Positions 36,493 through 45,683 of a DNA stretch of 64,000 nt are shown piece by piece (position 1 is the stretch's first letter; every line of letters begins with the position of its first letter). The position numbers were made by a program, and so were the translations under genes. This DNA is from Nitrosospira sp. 56-18 (GTDB lineage Bacteria; Pseudomonadota; Gammaproteobacteria; Burkholderiales; Nitrosomonadaceae), in the NCBI GenBank assembly GCA_001899235.1, contig MKVR01000017.1, positions 1-64,000 on the forward strand. Direction: 5' to 3'. Below the pieces are notes generated by a model that saw only the letters and a program-made list of their open reading frames with translations, was not told the DNA's origin and ran no database searches.

Positions 36493-37326
36493 ATGAATGC
36501 TTCCGCTGCCGAACAGAGTTTACGCAATGGCGATCCCGCTGGGGCGCTCGCGCAACTCCAGGAAGCAGTTCGGGCGCATCCTTCGGATTCGAAACTGCGG
36601 ATTTTTCTGTTTCAGCTCCTCGCCCTGATGGGCCAGTGGGAGCGCGCGCTGAACCAGTTGAACGTGGCGGCGGAGCTGGACCCGGCGGCGCTGGCCATGG
36701 GCCAGGCCTATCGCGAGGCACTGCGCTGCGAGGTGCTGCGGGCGCAGGTATTTGAAGGCAGAAAATCACCCATGGTCTTTGGCCAGCCGGAGCAATGGCT
36801 GGCGCTGCTTATCGAAGCGCTGCTGCTTACGGGGCAGGGCAAACATCGCGAAGCCGGGGCATTGCGCGACAGGGCGTTCGAGGAGGCGAGCGAGCCCAAT
36901 GGCATGCTCGATGGCGAGCGGTTTTCCTGGATCGCCGATGCCGACAGCCGCCTTGGGCCGGTGTGCGAGGCCATCATCAACGGCCGTTATTACTGGGTAC
37001 CTTTTTCACGATTGTCGCAGGTGATTATCGATGCGCCGGAGGATCTGCGGGACATGGTGTGGATGCCCGCGCATTTCAGGTTCGATAATGGCGGCGAGAG
37101 CGTGGCGCTGATTCCCACGCGCTATCCTGGGTCCGAGGCAAGCGAAGACGGGCTGATTCTGCTTGCACGCAAGACCATCTGGCAGGAAGCCGCCCCGGAC
37201 ATATACCACGGTTTGGGCCAGCGGCTGTTCGCTACCGATGCCGGTGAAACGCCGCTCATGGATGTGCGCAGCATTACCCTGGGGGAGGGTGCCGCCGAAC
37301 GGGCAAATCCCCACGACAGCAGCTGA
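36493..37326 (+). CDS. tagJ: T6SS accessory protein TagJ (ImpE family)
   Basis: TagJ binds the sheath protein TssB and modulates sheath disassembly. I chose the ATG at 36493 (MNASAAEQSLRNGDPAGAL); a longer start lies inside hcp. The N-terminal part is TPR-like (LQEAVRAHPSDSKLRIFL), followed by the ImpE domain (INGRYYWVPFSRLSQVIID, then PAHFRFDNGGE). At 277 residues the length fits. Its stop overlaps the start region of tssE. Confidence 0.9.
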   Translation: MNASAAEQSLRNGDPAGALAQLQEAVRAHPSDSKLRIFLFQLLALMGQWERALNQLNVAAELDPAALAMGQAYREALRCEVLRAQVFEGRKSPMVFGQPEQWLALLIEALLLTGQGKHREAGALRDRAFEEASEPNGMLDGERFSWIADADSRLGPVCEAIINGRYYWVPFSRLSQVIIDAPEDLRDMVWMPAHFRFDNGGESVALIPTRYPGSEASEDGLILLARKTIWQEAAPDIYHGLGQRLFATDAGETPLMDVRSITLGEGAAERANPHDSS

Positions 37327-37327
37327 A

Positions 37328-37840
37328 ATGGCTGAGCTTGCTCCACAGGAGCGGCTTCAGCCCGCGCTGCTCGACCGTCTGACCGACAACGAACCGGAAA
37401 AGAAACTGGAGGCGCGCGAGGAGCGCGTGATGTCCACCGCCCGGTTGAGGCAGGCGGTCTTGCGGGATCTGGCGTGGCTGTTCAATACCACCAGGCTGGG
37501 CGGCGAAGAGCTGGCTGGTTTTCCGTTCGCGGCGCACTCCGTCATTAATTTCGGGCTTCCTGCGCTGTCTGGCGAAACCGCATCGACGCTGGATATCATC
37601 GAGCTGGAACAATCGATCCGGCAGGCAATAGTCGATTTCGAGCCGCGCATCGACCCTGCCAGCCTGCGGGTCGAAGCGGTCGTGACCGACTTGCAGCTGG
37701 ACCGGCACAACGTTATCAGCGTGCAGATCCGCGGGGATTTGTGGGCTTATCCCGTGCCGCTGGAATTATTGCTCAGGACCGATGTGGACCTGGAAACCGG
37801 CCAGGTGGAAATACGCGATCTGGCCCGGTCCGGGTTCTAG
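37328..37840 (+). CDS. tssE: T6SS baseplate protein TssE
   Basis: TssE is the gp25-like lysozyme-fold baseplate component that nucleates the sheath. The ATG at 37328 immediately follows the tagJ stop (ATGGCTGAG), giving 170 residues; a longer frame from 37163 lies within tagJ. Landmarks are LLDRLTDNEPEKK, AVLRDLAWLFNT, VINFGLPALSG and FEPRIDPASLRVE. It is followed by a second BIME. Confidence 0.92.
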   Translation: MAELAPQERLQPALLDRLTDNEPEKKLEAREERVMSTARLRQAVLRDLAWLFNTTRLGGEELAGFPFAAHSVINFGLPALSGETASTLDIIELEQSIRQAIVDFEPRIDPASLRVEAVVTDLQLDRHNVISVQIRGDLWAYPVPLELLLRTDVDLETGQVEIRDLARSGF

Positions 37841-37898
37841 GGAGGTCCTGCAGAAATCTTCGCTGGCGGTGGTGGTTTTGTGGGGTGAGGCAGCTTGC

Positions 37899-37989
37899 GT
37901 AGGATGGGTGGAGCAAAGCGTAACCCATCATTTTTCTGGTCCTGGGTAGATGTTTTTTGATGGGTTGCGTTTCACTCCACCCATCCTAC
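37899..37989. repeat. REP pair (BIME), 91 bp, inverted relative to 35125
   Basis: GTAGGATGGGTGGAGC with CGTAACCCATCA, a spacer containing CTGGGTAGATG, then TGATGGGTTGCG and CTCCACCCATCCTAC. The sequence is nearly the exact reverse complement of 35125-35215. Together the two copies flank hcp, hcp, tagJ and tssE. Confidence 0.92.
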
Positions 37990-38099
37990 GGTTGCTTCTT
38001 TGTAGGGCAGATCAGTGTCTTCTGAGGAAGATGCGATTCCGTAGCGGGGCGTAAGCGCCCCGTTCCCGGTATTATCGGTCGGCTAACACGATTATTCAC

Positions 38100-39974
38100 A
38101 TGGACCCTCGTCTGCTTCGGCACTACAACCGGGAACTCGCCTACCTGCGCGAGATGGGCGCGGAATTCGCAGCCGAATTTCCCAAGATCGCCGGCCGGCT
38201 GGGAATGGATGGCATCGAGGTTACCGATCCCTACGTGGAAAGATTGATGGAGGGGGCGGCATTTCTGGCAGCGCGAGTGCAGTTCAAGCTCGATGCCGAG
38301 TTTCCCCGCTTCACGCAGCGCCTGCTCGAAATAGTCTATCCCAACTACCTGGCGCCGACTCCATCGATGCTGATCGCCCAGCTCCTCCCGCAGCTCGTCG
38401 AAACCAATCTTGCTCAAGGCGTTGCCATTCCCGCGGGCAGTGCCATGCGCAGCCAGGTAGGAAAGGATGATCTCACGGCTTGCGAATTCCATACGGCGCA
38501 GGAGGTGATGCTATGGCCGCTCGAAATCGTGCATGCGGAGTATTTCAGTTTCGCGCCGGACCTGCCTCTGAACAAGCTGCCGCTGCTGCAGCCGGTAAAA
38601 GGCGGGGTGCGCCTCAGGCTTAAAACCACCGCCGGACTGAATTTTTGCCAGTTGAGCATGGAGCGGCTGCGGCTGTTTTTCTCGGGGAGTGACGAGATCG
38701 CCTACAAGCTGCATGAGCTGTGCCTGGGCGCGCCGCTCGGCGTGGCGATCGCGCCCGCCGACCATCCCTGGCCCTGGCATCACTTTCTTCCTCCGCGCAT
38801 GATCCTGCCCGTGGGTTACGAAGATAAAGATGCGCTGCTTCCCGTCAGCTTGCGCGGTTTTCAGGGATACCGCCTGTTGCAGGAATACTTCGCCTTTCCG
38901 CAGCGCTTCCTGTTTATCGATATCGACGGTTTAGGGCCAGCGGTGCGCAAGCACGCAGGGGATGAACTGGAGATCGTCCTGCTGTTTTCGCGTGGCGAAG
39001 CGGCGCTGGAGAACGTGGTTGATAGCGGGAATTTTTCACTGTTCTGCACGCCGGCGATCAATCTTTTTCCCAAGCGCGCCGACCGCATCCATCTTTCTGA
39101 CAATACATACGAATTTCACGTGATGCCGGATCGCACGCGGCCCGTGGATTTCGAGGTTTTCGAGGTTACCGGCGTCACCGGTTATGGCGCAGGCAGCGAC
39201 AGCGAACGCGCTTTTCTCCCGTTTTACGCAGCTTATCATTGGGAAATGCAGGAGAAGCAGGCCTACTTCACCATTCAGCGGGAGCCTCGCCTGCTTCCCG
39301 CGGGGAAGAGGCGCACCGGCACTCGCTCCAGTTATATCGGCAGTGAAGTCTACCTTTCCCTGGTGGACGCGCAGGAAGCGCCGTATTCCGACGATCTCCG
39401 GCAACTGGCCGTCACCACGCGATGCACCAACCGCGACCTGCCGCTACTGATGCCCCTGGGTCAGGGAAAAACGGATTTCATGTTGGATATCGCTGCTCCT
39501 CTGGATTCCATTCGCTGCATCAAAGGGCCCTCCAAGCCTTATTCGCCGTTGTGGACCGGCGGCATCGCCTGGCAATTCGTAAGCCATCTTTCGCTCAACT
39601 ATCTTTCCCTGATGAACAGCAGCGAGCATGAAGGGGCGGCGGCGCTACGCGAAATGCTGGAGCTGTACGCCATGAGTTCCGATGGAGGCATAAAAAAGCA
39701 GATCGAGGCGGTGCGAAGGGTATCGGTAAAACCATTGGTGCGGCGGCTTCCCCTTCCCGGGCCCATTACTTTCGGCCGCGGGCTGGAGATCGGGCTGCAT
39801 CTCGAAGAGCTGGGTTTCCAGGGCGGCGGCGCGTTTCTCTTCGGAAGCGTGATGGAGCGGTTCTTCGCCCGCCATGTCTCGCTCAATTCATTCACGGAAA
39901 CCGTTCTTTCTTCCGTGGAACGGGCCGAAATAATGCGATGGGAGCCGCGATGCGGAACACGCCCGATCCTTTGA
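38100..39974 (+). CDS. tssF: T6SS baseplate protein TssF
   Basis: TssF is the largest baseplate wedge subunit and binds TssG and TssK. The 624 residues begin MDPRLLRHYNRELAYLREMG, continue GAEFAAEFPKIAGRLGMDG and contain VERLMEGAAFLAARVQFKLD, all typical. The C-terminal GLEIGLHLEELGFQGGGAFL and FASRH-like FFARHVSLNSFTE are also conserved. It overlaps tssG by 37 bp. Confidence 0.95.
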   Translation: MDPRLLRHYNRELAYLREMGAEFAAEFPKIAGRLGMDGIEVTDPYVERLMEGAAFLAARVQFKLDAEFPRFTQRLLEIVYPNYLAPTPSMLIAQLLPQLVETNLAQGVAIPAGSAMRSQVGKDDLTACEFHTAQEVMLWPLEIVHAEYFSFAPDLPLNKLPLLQPVKGGVRLRLKTTAGLNFCQLSMERLRLFFSGSDEIAYKLHELCLGAPLGVAIAPADHPWPWHHFLPPRMILPVGYEDKDALLPVSLRGFQGYRLLQEYFAFPQRFLFIDIDGLGPAVRKHAGDELEIVLLFSRGEAALENVVDSGNFSLFCTPAINLFPKRADRIHLSDNTYEFHVMPDRTRPVDFEVFEVTGVTGYGAGSDSERAFLPFYAAYHWEMQEKQAYFTIQREPRLLPAGKRRTGTRSSYIGSEVYLSLVDAQEAPYSDDLRQLAVTTRCTNRDLPLLMPLGQGKTDFMLDIAAPLDSIRCIKGPSKPYSPLWTGGIAWQFVSHLSLNYLSLMNSSEHEGAAALREMLELYAMSSDGGIKKQIEAVRRVSVKPLVRRLPLPGPITFGRGLEIGLHLEELGFQGGGAFLFGSVMERFFARHVSLNSFTETVLSSVERAEIMRWEPRCGTRPIL

Positions 39975-41002
39975 CCTATTTTCGCGCGCTTGAAGCGAAG
40001 CCGTTTGGTTTCGATTTTTTCCAGGCGCTGCGGCGCATCGACTGCCTGCATCCGCATAAGCCACGACTGGGCGAGGGATTGCGGCCGGTCGACGACGTGA
40101 TCCGCCTGGGGCAGGAGCCTTCGATGGCGTTTGCGCCTGCTTCGCTCGCCTCGTTCCAGTTTCCGGAAAATGGCCGGCCAGCACGGGCGGAAGTCCGTTT
40201 TCTGGGTTTTCTGGGCCCCAATGGCCCGCTGCCGCTGCATCTCACGGAATATGCGCGCGCCCGGTTGCTGAATTCCGGGGATGCCACCTTCGTGCGGTTT
40301 CTGGATATGTTCAATCATCGCTTCCTGTTGCTTTTCTACCGCGCATGGGCCCAGGCGCAGCCGACAGCCAGTCTGGACAGGCCGCGCCACGACCGGTTCA
40401 CGATCTACGTAGGGGCGCTGGAAGGCATTGCCGGCAGCAGGATGCGGCAGCGCGACGAGATTGGGGATTTCGCAAAATTATTCTTTGCCGGCTGGCTGGG
40501 GCGCCAGGTGCGCAATCGCGACGGGATCGCCGCATTGCTTGCTTCCTACTTCCGGGTGAGGGTGGCCGTGGAGGAATTCGTGGGCCACTGGCTGCGCTTG
40601 CCGCCCCGCGACCGGACAAGGCTCTGGACGGGGGAGGCTGGCGGCCCGGCAGCGCAACTGGGGGCGGGGGCTGTGCTGGGTTCGCGCGTGTGGGACAGGC
40701 AGCATAAGTTCCGGATTCATCTGGGCCCCCTCACGCTGGGGCAGTATGAGAGCTTCCTGCCGGGGGGCAAGGCTTTGGACAGGCTGGTGGACTGGATAAG
40801 GCAATACTTCTGCTTTGAACTGGAATGGGATGTGCGGCTGGTGCTGGCGCACGACGAGGTGCCAAAAGCCAGCCTCGGGCAATTCGGCCGACTGGGGTGG
40901 ACCACGTGGCTGGGCACGCGTCCCGCCGCCGACGATGCGGGCGACCTGACGCTGGATGCCGAGCGGCTCGCGTCCCACAAGCACGAGGGGCGCGCAGGTT
41001 GA
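39938..41002 (+). CDS. tssG: T6SS baseplate protein TssG
   Basis: TssG completes the baseplate wedge with TssF, TssK and TssE. This 354-residue protein shows the family's order. FGFDFFQALRRIDCLHP comes near residue 23, FLGFLGPNGPLPLHLTEYA near residue 87 and DRFTIYVGALEG near residue 150. FRIHLGPLTLGQYESFLPGG comes near residue 260. The start may be the ATG at 39938 or the next in-frame ATG four codons on (MRNTPDP). It is translationally coupled to tssF. Confidence 0.94.
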   Translation: MGAAMRNTPDPLTYFRALEAKPFGFDFFQALRRIDCLHPHKPRLGEGLRPVDDVIRLGQEPSMAFAPASLASFQFPENGRPARAEVRFLGFLGPNGPLPLHLTEYARARLLNSGDATFVRFLDMFNHRFLLLFYRAWAQAQPTASLDRPRHDRFTIYVGALEGIAGSRMRQRDEIGDFAKLFFAGWLGRQVRNRDGIAALLASYFRVRVAVEEFVGHWLRLPPRDRTRLWTGEAGGPAAQLGAGAVLGSRVWDRQHKFRIHLGPLTLGQYESFLPGGKALDRLVDWIRQYFCFELEWDVRLVLAHDEVPKASLGQFGRLGWTTWLGTRPAADDAGDLTLDAERLASHKHEGRAG

Positions 41003-41113
41003 GGCGCTCGATGCGCCGCGCCGCTGATCCGGGGTTGATCCAGGTTAACGTTGTTGGTCCGGTTATGGCTTATAACCGGATAGCCTGGCAGAAAAACAAG
41101 AGAGGGAGAAAGC

Positions 41114-43996
41114 ATGAGCGAAATCAGCCGCGTGGCGCTATTCGGCAAACTGAACAGCCTCGCCTACAAGGCAATCGAAGGTGGCACCGTTTTCTGCAAG
41201 CTGCGCGGTAATCCTTATGTCGAGCTGGAACACTGGCTGCAGCAGATCCTGGCGAACCAGGATTCAGATCTCCACCGTATCATCAGGCATTTCGAAATCG
41301 ACAGTTCCCGGCTTGCAAAGGATCTGACTGATGCGCTCGACCGCTTGCCGCGCGGCGCCACATCCATCTCCGATCTTTCCGAGCGTATCGAATATGCGGT
41401 GGAGCGCGGGTGGGTCTATGGGACCCTGATGTTCGGCGAAGCGCAGGTGAGAACCGGGCATCTCCTGGTGGGCATGCTCAAGACCTCCAGCCTGAGGAAT
41501 GCCTTGTTCGGCATTTCGCGGCAGTTCGATCGTATTCGTCCGGATACGCTGGCGGATGAGTTCTCCAGAATCGTTGCCGGCTCGCCAGAGGAGCAATTGC
41601 GCGCTACGGATACCTCAGCTGCCGGCCCGGGAGAGGCGAGTAGCGCGCTGGCGCCGGCGCAAATGGGCAGGCAGGAGGCACTGAAGAAGTTTTCCGTGGA
41701 CCTGATAGCGCGTGCGCGCAAGGGCGAGATCGACCCCGTGACCGGGCGCGATGATGAAATCCGTCAGATTGTCGATATCCTCATGCGCCGCCGGCAGAAT
41801 AATCCCATCCTCACCGGAGAAGCGGGTGTGGGCAAGACTGCGGTGGTCGAAGGCTTCGCCCTGCGTATCGCGAAGGGCGACGTGCCTCCGCCGTTAAAGG
41901 ATGTCTCCCTGCTGGCTCTGGACATCGGGTTGCTGCAGGCGGGCGCCAGCATGAAGGGGGAATTCGAAAACCGGCTGCGCCAGGTGATCGACGAGGTGCA
42001 GGCTTCGCCCCGGCCCATCATCCTGTTCATCGACGAGGCCCACACCCTCATCGGCGCCGGCGGGCCCGCTGGAACCGGCGACGCCGCCAACCTGTTGAAG
42101 CCAGCCCTCGCGCGCGGCACGCTGCGCACCATCGGTGCCACCACCTGGGCGGAATACCGCAGGTATTTCGAGAAGGACCCGGCGCTCACGCGGCGTTTCC
42201 AGGTCGTGCAGATACTGGAGCCCTCGGAGGAAAAGGCGATACTAATGGTGCGCGGGGTGGCTTCGACGCTGGAAAAGCATCATCGCGTGCAGTTGCTCGA
42301 CGTGGCGCTGGAAGCTGCCGTCAAGCTGTCCCATCGCTACATCCCCGCGCGCCAGCTTCCGGACAAGGCCGTGAGCCTGCTCGACACCGCATGCGCGCGC
42401 GTTGCCATCAGCCAGTATGCCACTCCCGCGGAAGTCGAGGATTGCCAGCGCCGCCTGGAGGCATTGGCGACAGAACTGGAAATCATCGGCCGGGAAGAAG
42501 AGGTGGGCTTCAACGTAGGCCCGAGGCGCGTTGATGTGGAACAGAAGCAGGAAGCGGAAAAGGTACGCCTGGGGACTCTCAAGGCCCGCTGGCAGGAAGA
42601 AAAAGGATTGGTTGACCGCATACTCGAACTGCGCGGAAAGCTGCGCGCAGGCGGCAAGCCGGTGGATGCGGCAGATGTGAAAGCGCAGGATATTCCCGTT
42701 GCGGGTTCGAATACCGGCGGCACCGGTACACAGGGTACGTTGGCGGAAAATTCCGGTGCCAGCTCCACGGGCACATCCGCAACGGGCGAGAACAATGTGA
42801 CCGCTACCCAACCAACGGAAGGCTCCGGTAGAAAAGCAGCAACACCGTCTCCAGTTGATACCGCTGGCGCCGTCAAAGCTGCCGATGCCGCGCTTGCTCC
42901 GGAAGAGCGCCAGCAGTTGCTGGCGGAATTGAGCGAACTCCAGGTGAAGCTGGATACGCTTCAGGGGGAGTCGCCCCTCATCATGCCGACGGTGGATGCA
43001 CAGGCGGTTTCCTCGGTGGTGGCCGACTGGACCGGCATCCCGGTGGGACGTATGGTGAAAAACGAGGTGGAAGCCGTGCTCAAGCTGGCGGATACGCTGA
43101 ACCAGCGCATCATAGGCCAGCGCCATGCGCTGGAGATGATTGCCCGCCGCATCCAGACTTCGCGGGCGAAGCTCGATAATCCGAATAAGCCCATCGGCGT
43201 ATTCATGCTCTGCGGCCCTTCCGGCGTGGGGAAGACCGAGACCGCGCTTGCGCTGGCCGAGTCGCTTTATGGCGGCGAGCAGAATGTCATCACCATCAAC
43301 ATGAGCGAGTTCCAGGAAGCCCACACCGTTTCCACCTTGAAGGGCGCGCCGCCCGGCTATGTGGGCTATGGCGAAGGCGGCGTGCTGACCGAAGCGGTGC
43401 GGCGGCGGCCCTACAGCGTGGTGCTGTTGGATGAAGTGGAAAAAGCGCACGCTGACGTGCATGAGATTTTTTTCCAGGTATTCGACAAGGGCTGGATGGA
43501 AGACGGCGAAGGCAGGCACATCAACTTCCGCAATACGATCATCCTGCTTACCACCAATGTCGGCACCGACCTCATCATGGGCATGTGCCGCGATCCCGAA
43601 CTGATGCCGGACTCCCAATCGCTGGCGACGGCACTGCGCGCACCGCTGCTCAAGGTCTTCCCCCCGGCCTTGCTCGGCCGGTTGGTGACCATTCCTTATT
43701 ACCCGCTGAGCGACGACATGATCAGCGCCATCGCGCGGTTGCAGCTCAGCCGGATCAGCAAGCGCATCTTGGAGAACCACAGGATTCCATTCGGCTACGA
43801 CGACGACACGGTCAGGCTCATCGTCAGCCGCTGCACCGAACTCGAAAGTGGGGGCCGCATGATCGATGCGATTCTCACCAACACCGTGCTGCCTCGCATC
43901 AGCGAGGAGTTTCTCAAGCGCATGGTGGAAGGCAAGCCCGTGGCGCGGGTGCAGGTGAGCGTGAAGGATGGAGAATTCGGGTATGGGTTCGAGTGA
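41114..43996 (+). CDS. tssH: T6SS sheath-recycling ATPase TssH (ClpV)
   Basis: ClpV is the AAA+ unfoldase that disassembles contracted sheaths. The 960 residues carry a Clp_N domain (residues about 10-150). The first AAA+ domain has Walker A GEAGVGKT near residue 236 and Walker B ILFIDEAHTLIG near residue 303. The second has Walker A GPSGVGKT near residue 700 and SVVLLDEVEKAH near residue 776. Between them lies a middle domain with a long Ser/Thr/Gly-rich insert (residues about 520-600, SGASSTGTSATGENN) that makes the protein longer than usual. The start follows AGAGGGAGAAAGC. Confidence 0.95.
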   Translation: MSEISRVALFGKLNSLAYKAIEGGTVFCKLRGNPYVELEHWLQQILANQDSDLHRIIRHFEIDSSRLAKDLTDALDRLPRGATSISDLSERIEYAVERGWVYGTLMFGEAQVRTGHLLVGMLKTSSLRNALFGISRQFDRIRPDTLADEFSRIVAGSPEEQLRATDTSAAGPGEASSALAPAQMGRQEALKKFSVDLIARARKGEIDPVTGRDDEIRQIVDILMRRRQNNPILTGEAGVGKTAVVEGFALRIAKGDVPPPLKDVSLLALDIGLLQAGASMKGEFENRLRQVIDEVQASPRPIILFIDEAHTLIGAGGPAGTGDAANLLKPALARGTLRTIGATTWAEYRRYFEKDPALTRRFQVVQILEPSEEKAILMVRGVASTLEKHHRVQLLDVALEAAVKLSHRYIPARQLPDKAVSLLDTACARVAISQYATPAEVEDCQRRLEALATELEIIGREEEVGFNVGPRRVDVEQKQEAEKVRLGTLKARWQEEKGLVDRILELRGKLRAGGKPVDAADVKAQDIPVAGSNTGGTGTQGTLAENSGASSTGTSATGENNVTATQPTEGSGRKAATPSPVDTAGAVKAADAALAPEERQQLLAELSELQVKLDTLQGESPLIMPTVDAQAVSSVVADWTGIPVGRMVKNEVEAVLKLADTLNQRIIGQRHALEMIARRIQTSRAKLDNPNKPIGVFMLCGPSGVGKTETALALAESLYGGEQNVITINMSEFQEAHTVSTLKGAPPGYVGYGEGGVLTEAVRRRPYSVVLLDEVEKAHADVHEIFFQVFDKGWMEDGEGRHINFRNTIILLTTNVGTDLIMGMCRDPELMPDSQSLATALRAPLLKVFPPALLGRLVTIPYYPLSDDMISAIARLQLSRISKRILENHRIPFGYDDDTVRLIVSRCTELESGGRMIDAILTNTVLPRISEEFLKRMVEGKPVARVQVSVKDGEFGYGFE

Positions 43997-44122
43997 ATGC
44001 GAAGGATCTGCACAATGCTGGCATGTACCAGATAAAAAAGTTGGAATGAGAAGAGATTTAAGGGAATTAGATAGATACCAAATGAAGAGCCTACTATATT
44101 GAAGCGCCGGCGCCACGTACCC

Positions 44123-44551
44123 TTATCGGGACGCCGACACATATTCAATAAAGATATGTCCATTAACCCTTCCTATAGGATTATATCCGGTGCACCAGTA
44201 AGAATAACCTACATGCGGGCGATCCGGCCCTGCACCACCAGCGCCTGGTGGTATGTCGTCCATATCGATCATCACGGTCCAGTTGCGCTGACGGTCTCCG
44301 TGACCGGTGGAGGCAGAGCATGTCCACTCCACTGGAGTAATGGGTCCTGTATCACCGGCTGCTGTTCGCGAGACTGAAAAATGCTCCATCCTCAGATTCA
44401 AGCCGGTTGCGGCATTGATGCGGGTCAAGGCCATAGCCCGAGCCGAACCTTCTTTACCCCTGGCGTTGAAACCCGTTGCGATCGGATTATCTTGCAGATC
44501 TTCATCGTGAGCTGAAAGGTGATAGTGCAGCGAACCTCTGACAAGTACCAT
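44123..44551 (-). CDS. Orphan hypothetical protein inside the T6SS locus
   Basis: The ATG at 44551 follows GGAGATTGTTC and gives 142 residues. The sequence looks strand-rich and soluble (LVRGSLHYHLSAHDEDLQD; EHFSVSRTAAGDTGPITPVEW; NWTVMIDMDDIPP). There is no signal peptide and no known domain. It is the only minus-strand gene in the locus. An effector or immunity role is possible but nothing in the sequence shows it. Confidence 0.55.
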   Translation of the reverse strand: MVLVRGSLHYHLSAHDEDLQDNPIATGFNARGKEGSARAMALTRINAATGLNLRMEHFSVSRTAAGDTGPITPVEWTCSASTGHGDRQRNWTVMIDMDDIPPGAGGAGPDRPHVGYSYWCTGYNPIGRVNGHIFIEYVSASR

Positions 44552-44765
44552 GAACAATCTCCGTGATGGGTGATGCGCGTCTGGTCTGTTAAGTTAGCTT
44601 CTGCGCGAGCAGTGCGGGCGAATAATATTATACCCGTTAGGAAGTATTGTTTTTCTCTTGAAAGGAAAACTGGTCGAAAAATCATGGGATATAAAATAAA
44701 ACCAGAAACTTCCTATAATGCTATATGAGTATGCTGCAATCCAATGGTTAGCTTGAGTATTTGAA

Positions 44766-45239
44766 TTGCCCGATCTCCTGGTAAAACTCTACGAACTGCC
44801 TGATCTGCCCGATACGCTCAGGAACTGGGAAAGTGGGGCAATTCATGTGCGCCGCGCGATGGCCTACGAAAAGCACCAGGTCGCCGGCTGGGTAAATAAG
44901 CACTTCGGCGGCAGGTGGGCGAGCGAATGCGATGTCGCATTCAGCAACTGTCCCATCTCATGCCATATCGCGACCGAGCATGGCTTGATCCTGGGTTTTT
45001 CCTGCCATGACAGCACCAGTCGCGGCATGGTTGGTCCCCTGGGTGTGCTGGAATCAGCGCGGGGGCGAGGTATCGGACGCAGCCTGTTGCTTCTCAGCCT
45101 TCATGCCATGGCTGAGATGGGCTATGCTTACGCGGTGATAGGCGGAGCCGGTTCGGTTGAATTTTACCGCCGCGTTGTCGACGTCATGGAAATTCCGGAT
45201 TCCAGCCCCGGCATTTATATCGACCGGTTGGCCGAGTAG
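44766..45239 (+). CDS. GNAT-family N-acetyltransferase
   Basis: A 157-residue GNAT enzyme starting with TTG. Acetyl-CoA binding motif A is visible as GVLESARGRGIGRSLLLLSLHAM (RxxGxG/A), followed by the C-terminal strands AYAVIGGAGSVEFYRR. It would transfer an acetyl group to an unknown amine. A REP cluster follows it. No T6SS link is known. Confidence 0.82.
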   Translation: MPDLLVKLYELPDLPDTLRNWESGAIHVRRAMAYEKHQVAGWVNKHFGGRWASECDVAFSNCPISCHIATEHGLILGFSCHDSTSRGMVGPLGVLESARGRGIGRSLLLLSLHAMAEMGYAYAVIGGAGSVEFYRRVVDVMEIPDSSPGIYIDRLAE

Positions 45240-45262
45240 ACATTGCAGCTATTGGTATATTG

Positions 45263-45295
45263 GTAGGATGGGTGAAGTGAAGCGTAACCCATCAA
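45263..45295. repeat. REP unit
   Basis: GTAGGATGGGTGAAG with CGTAACCCATCA. A single REP hairpin after the acetyltransferase gene. Confidence 0.85.
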
Positions 45296-45435
45296 AATGT
45301 TCAGCAGATGAACTTGTTGCGAAGCAGAGCGTAGCCCATCGAAATCATGGAGCCAATGAAATGCGAGGCGGGATGGGTGTTCGATGAAAGGATGGGGGCA
45401 GTCGTCCCGATGATTGGTCGATGATGAGTCAGCCC

Positions 45436-45469
45436 GATGATGGGTTGCGCGATGCTCCACCCATTCTAC
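45436..45469. repeat. REP unit
   Basis: GATGATGGGTTGCGC with CTCCACCCATTCTAC, in the opposite orientation to the copy at 45263. Confidence 0.8.
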
Positions 45470-45577
45470 GGCAAACTGCAGGAAGCTACGCTACAGATGC
45501 CGAATTACGGGATATGTCAGGCGGGTTTAGGCAGGACCATAAGCGAAGTAGCAGCCCAACTATTAAAACAAGGACAG

Positions 45578-45609
45578 GTAGGATGGGTGTAGCGCAGCGT
45601 AACCCATCA
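45578..45609. repeat. REP unit before the RAYT gene
   Basis: GTAGGATGGGTGTAGC with CGTAACCCATCA, followed by a second short ACCCATCAAAA. It lies 75 bp before the RAYT start. Confidence 0.85.
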
Positions 45610-45683
45610 AAACCCATCAAAACTCAACTTATTCATCCAGACTCAAACATCAAACATGTCGGAACGATGCACATCATGAAATC

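Noticed and set aside
31716-43996. Contractile phage tail or extracellular injection system
   Set aside because: TssF, TssG, ClpV, Hcp and TagJ are specific to type VI secretion; no tail-fibre or tape-measure genes are seen.
42242-44116. A 624-codon open frame on the minus strand opposite tssH
   Set aside because: It mirrors the high-GC tssH coding sequence, shows no domain and has a His/Arg-rich composition typical of antisense frames.
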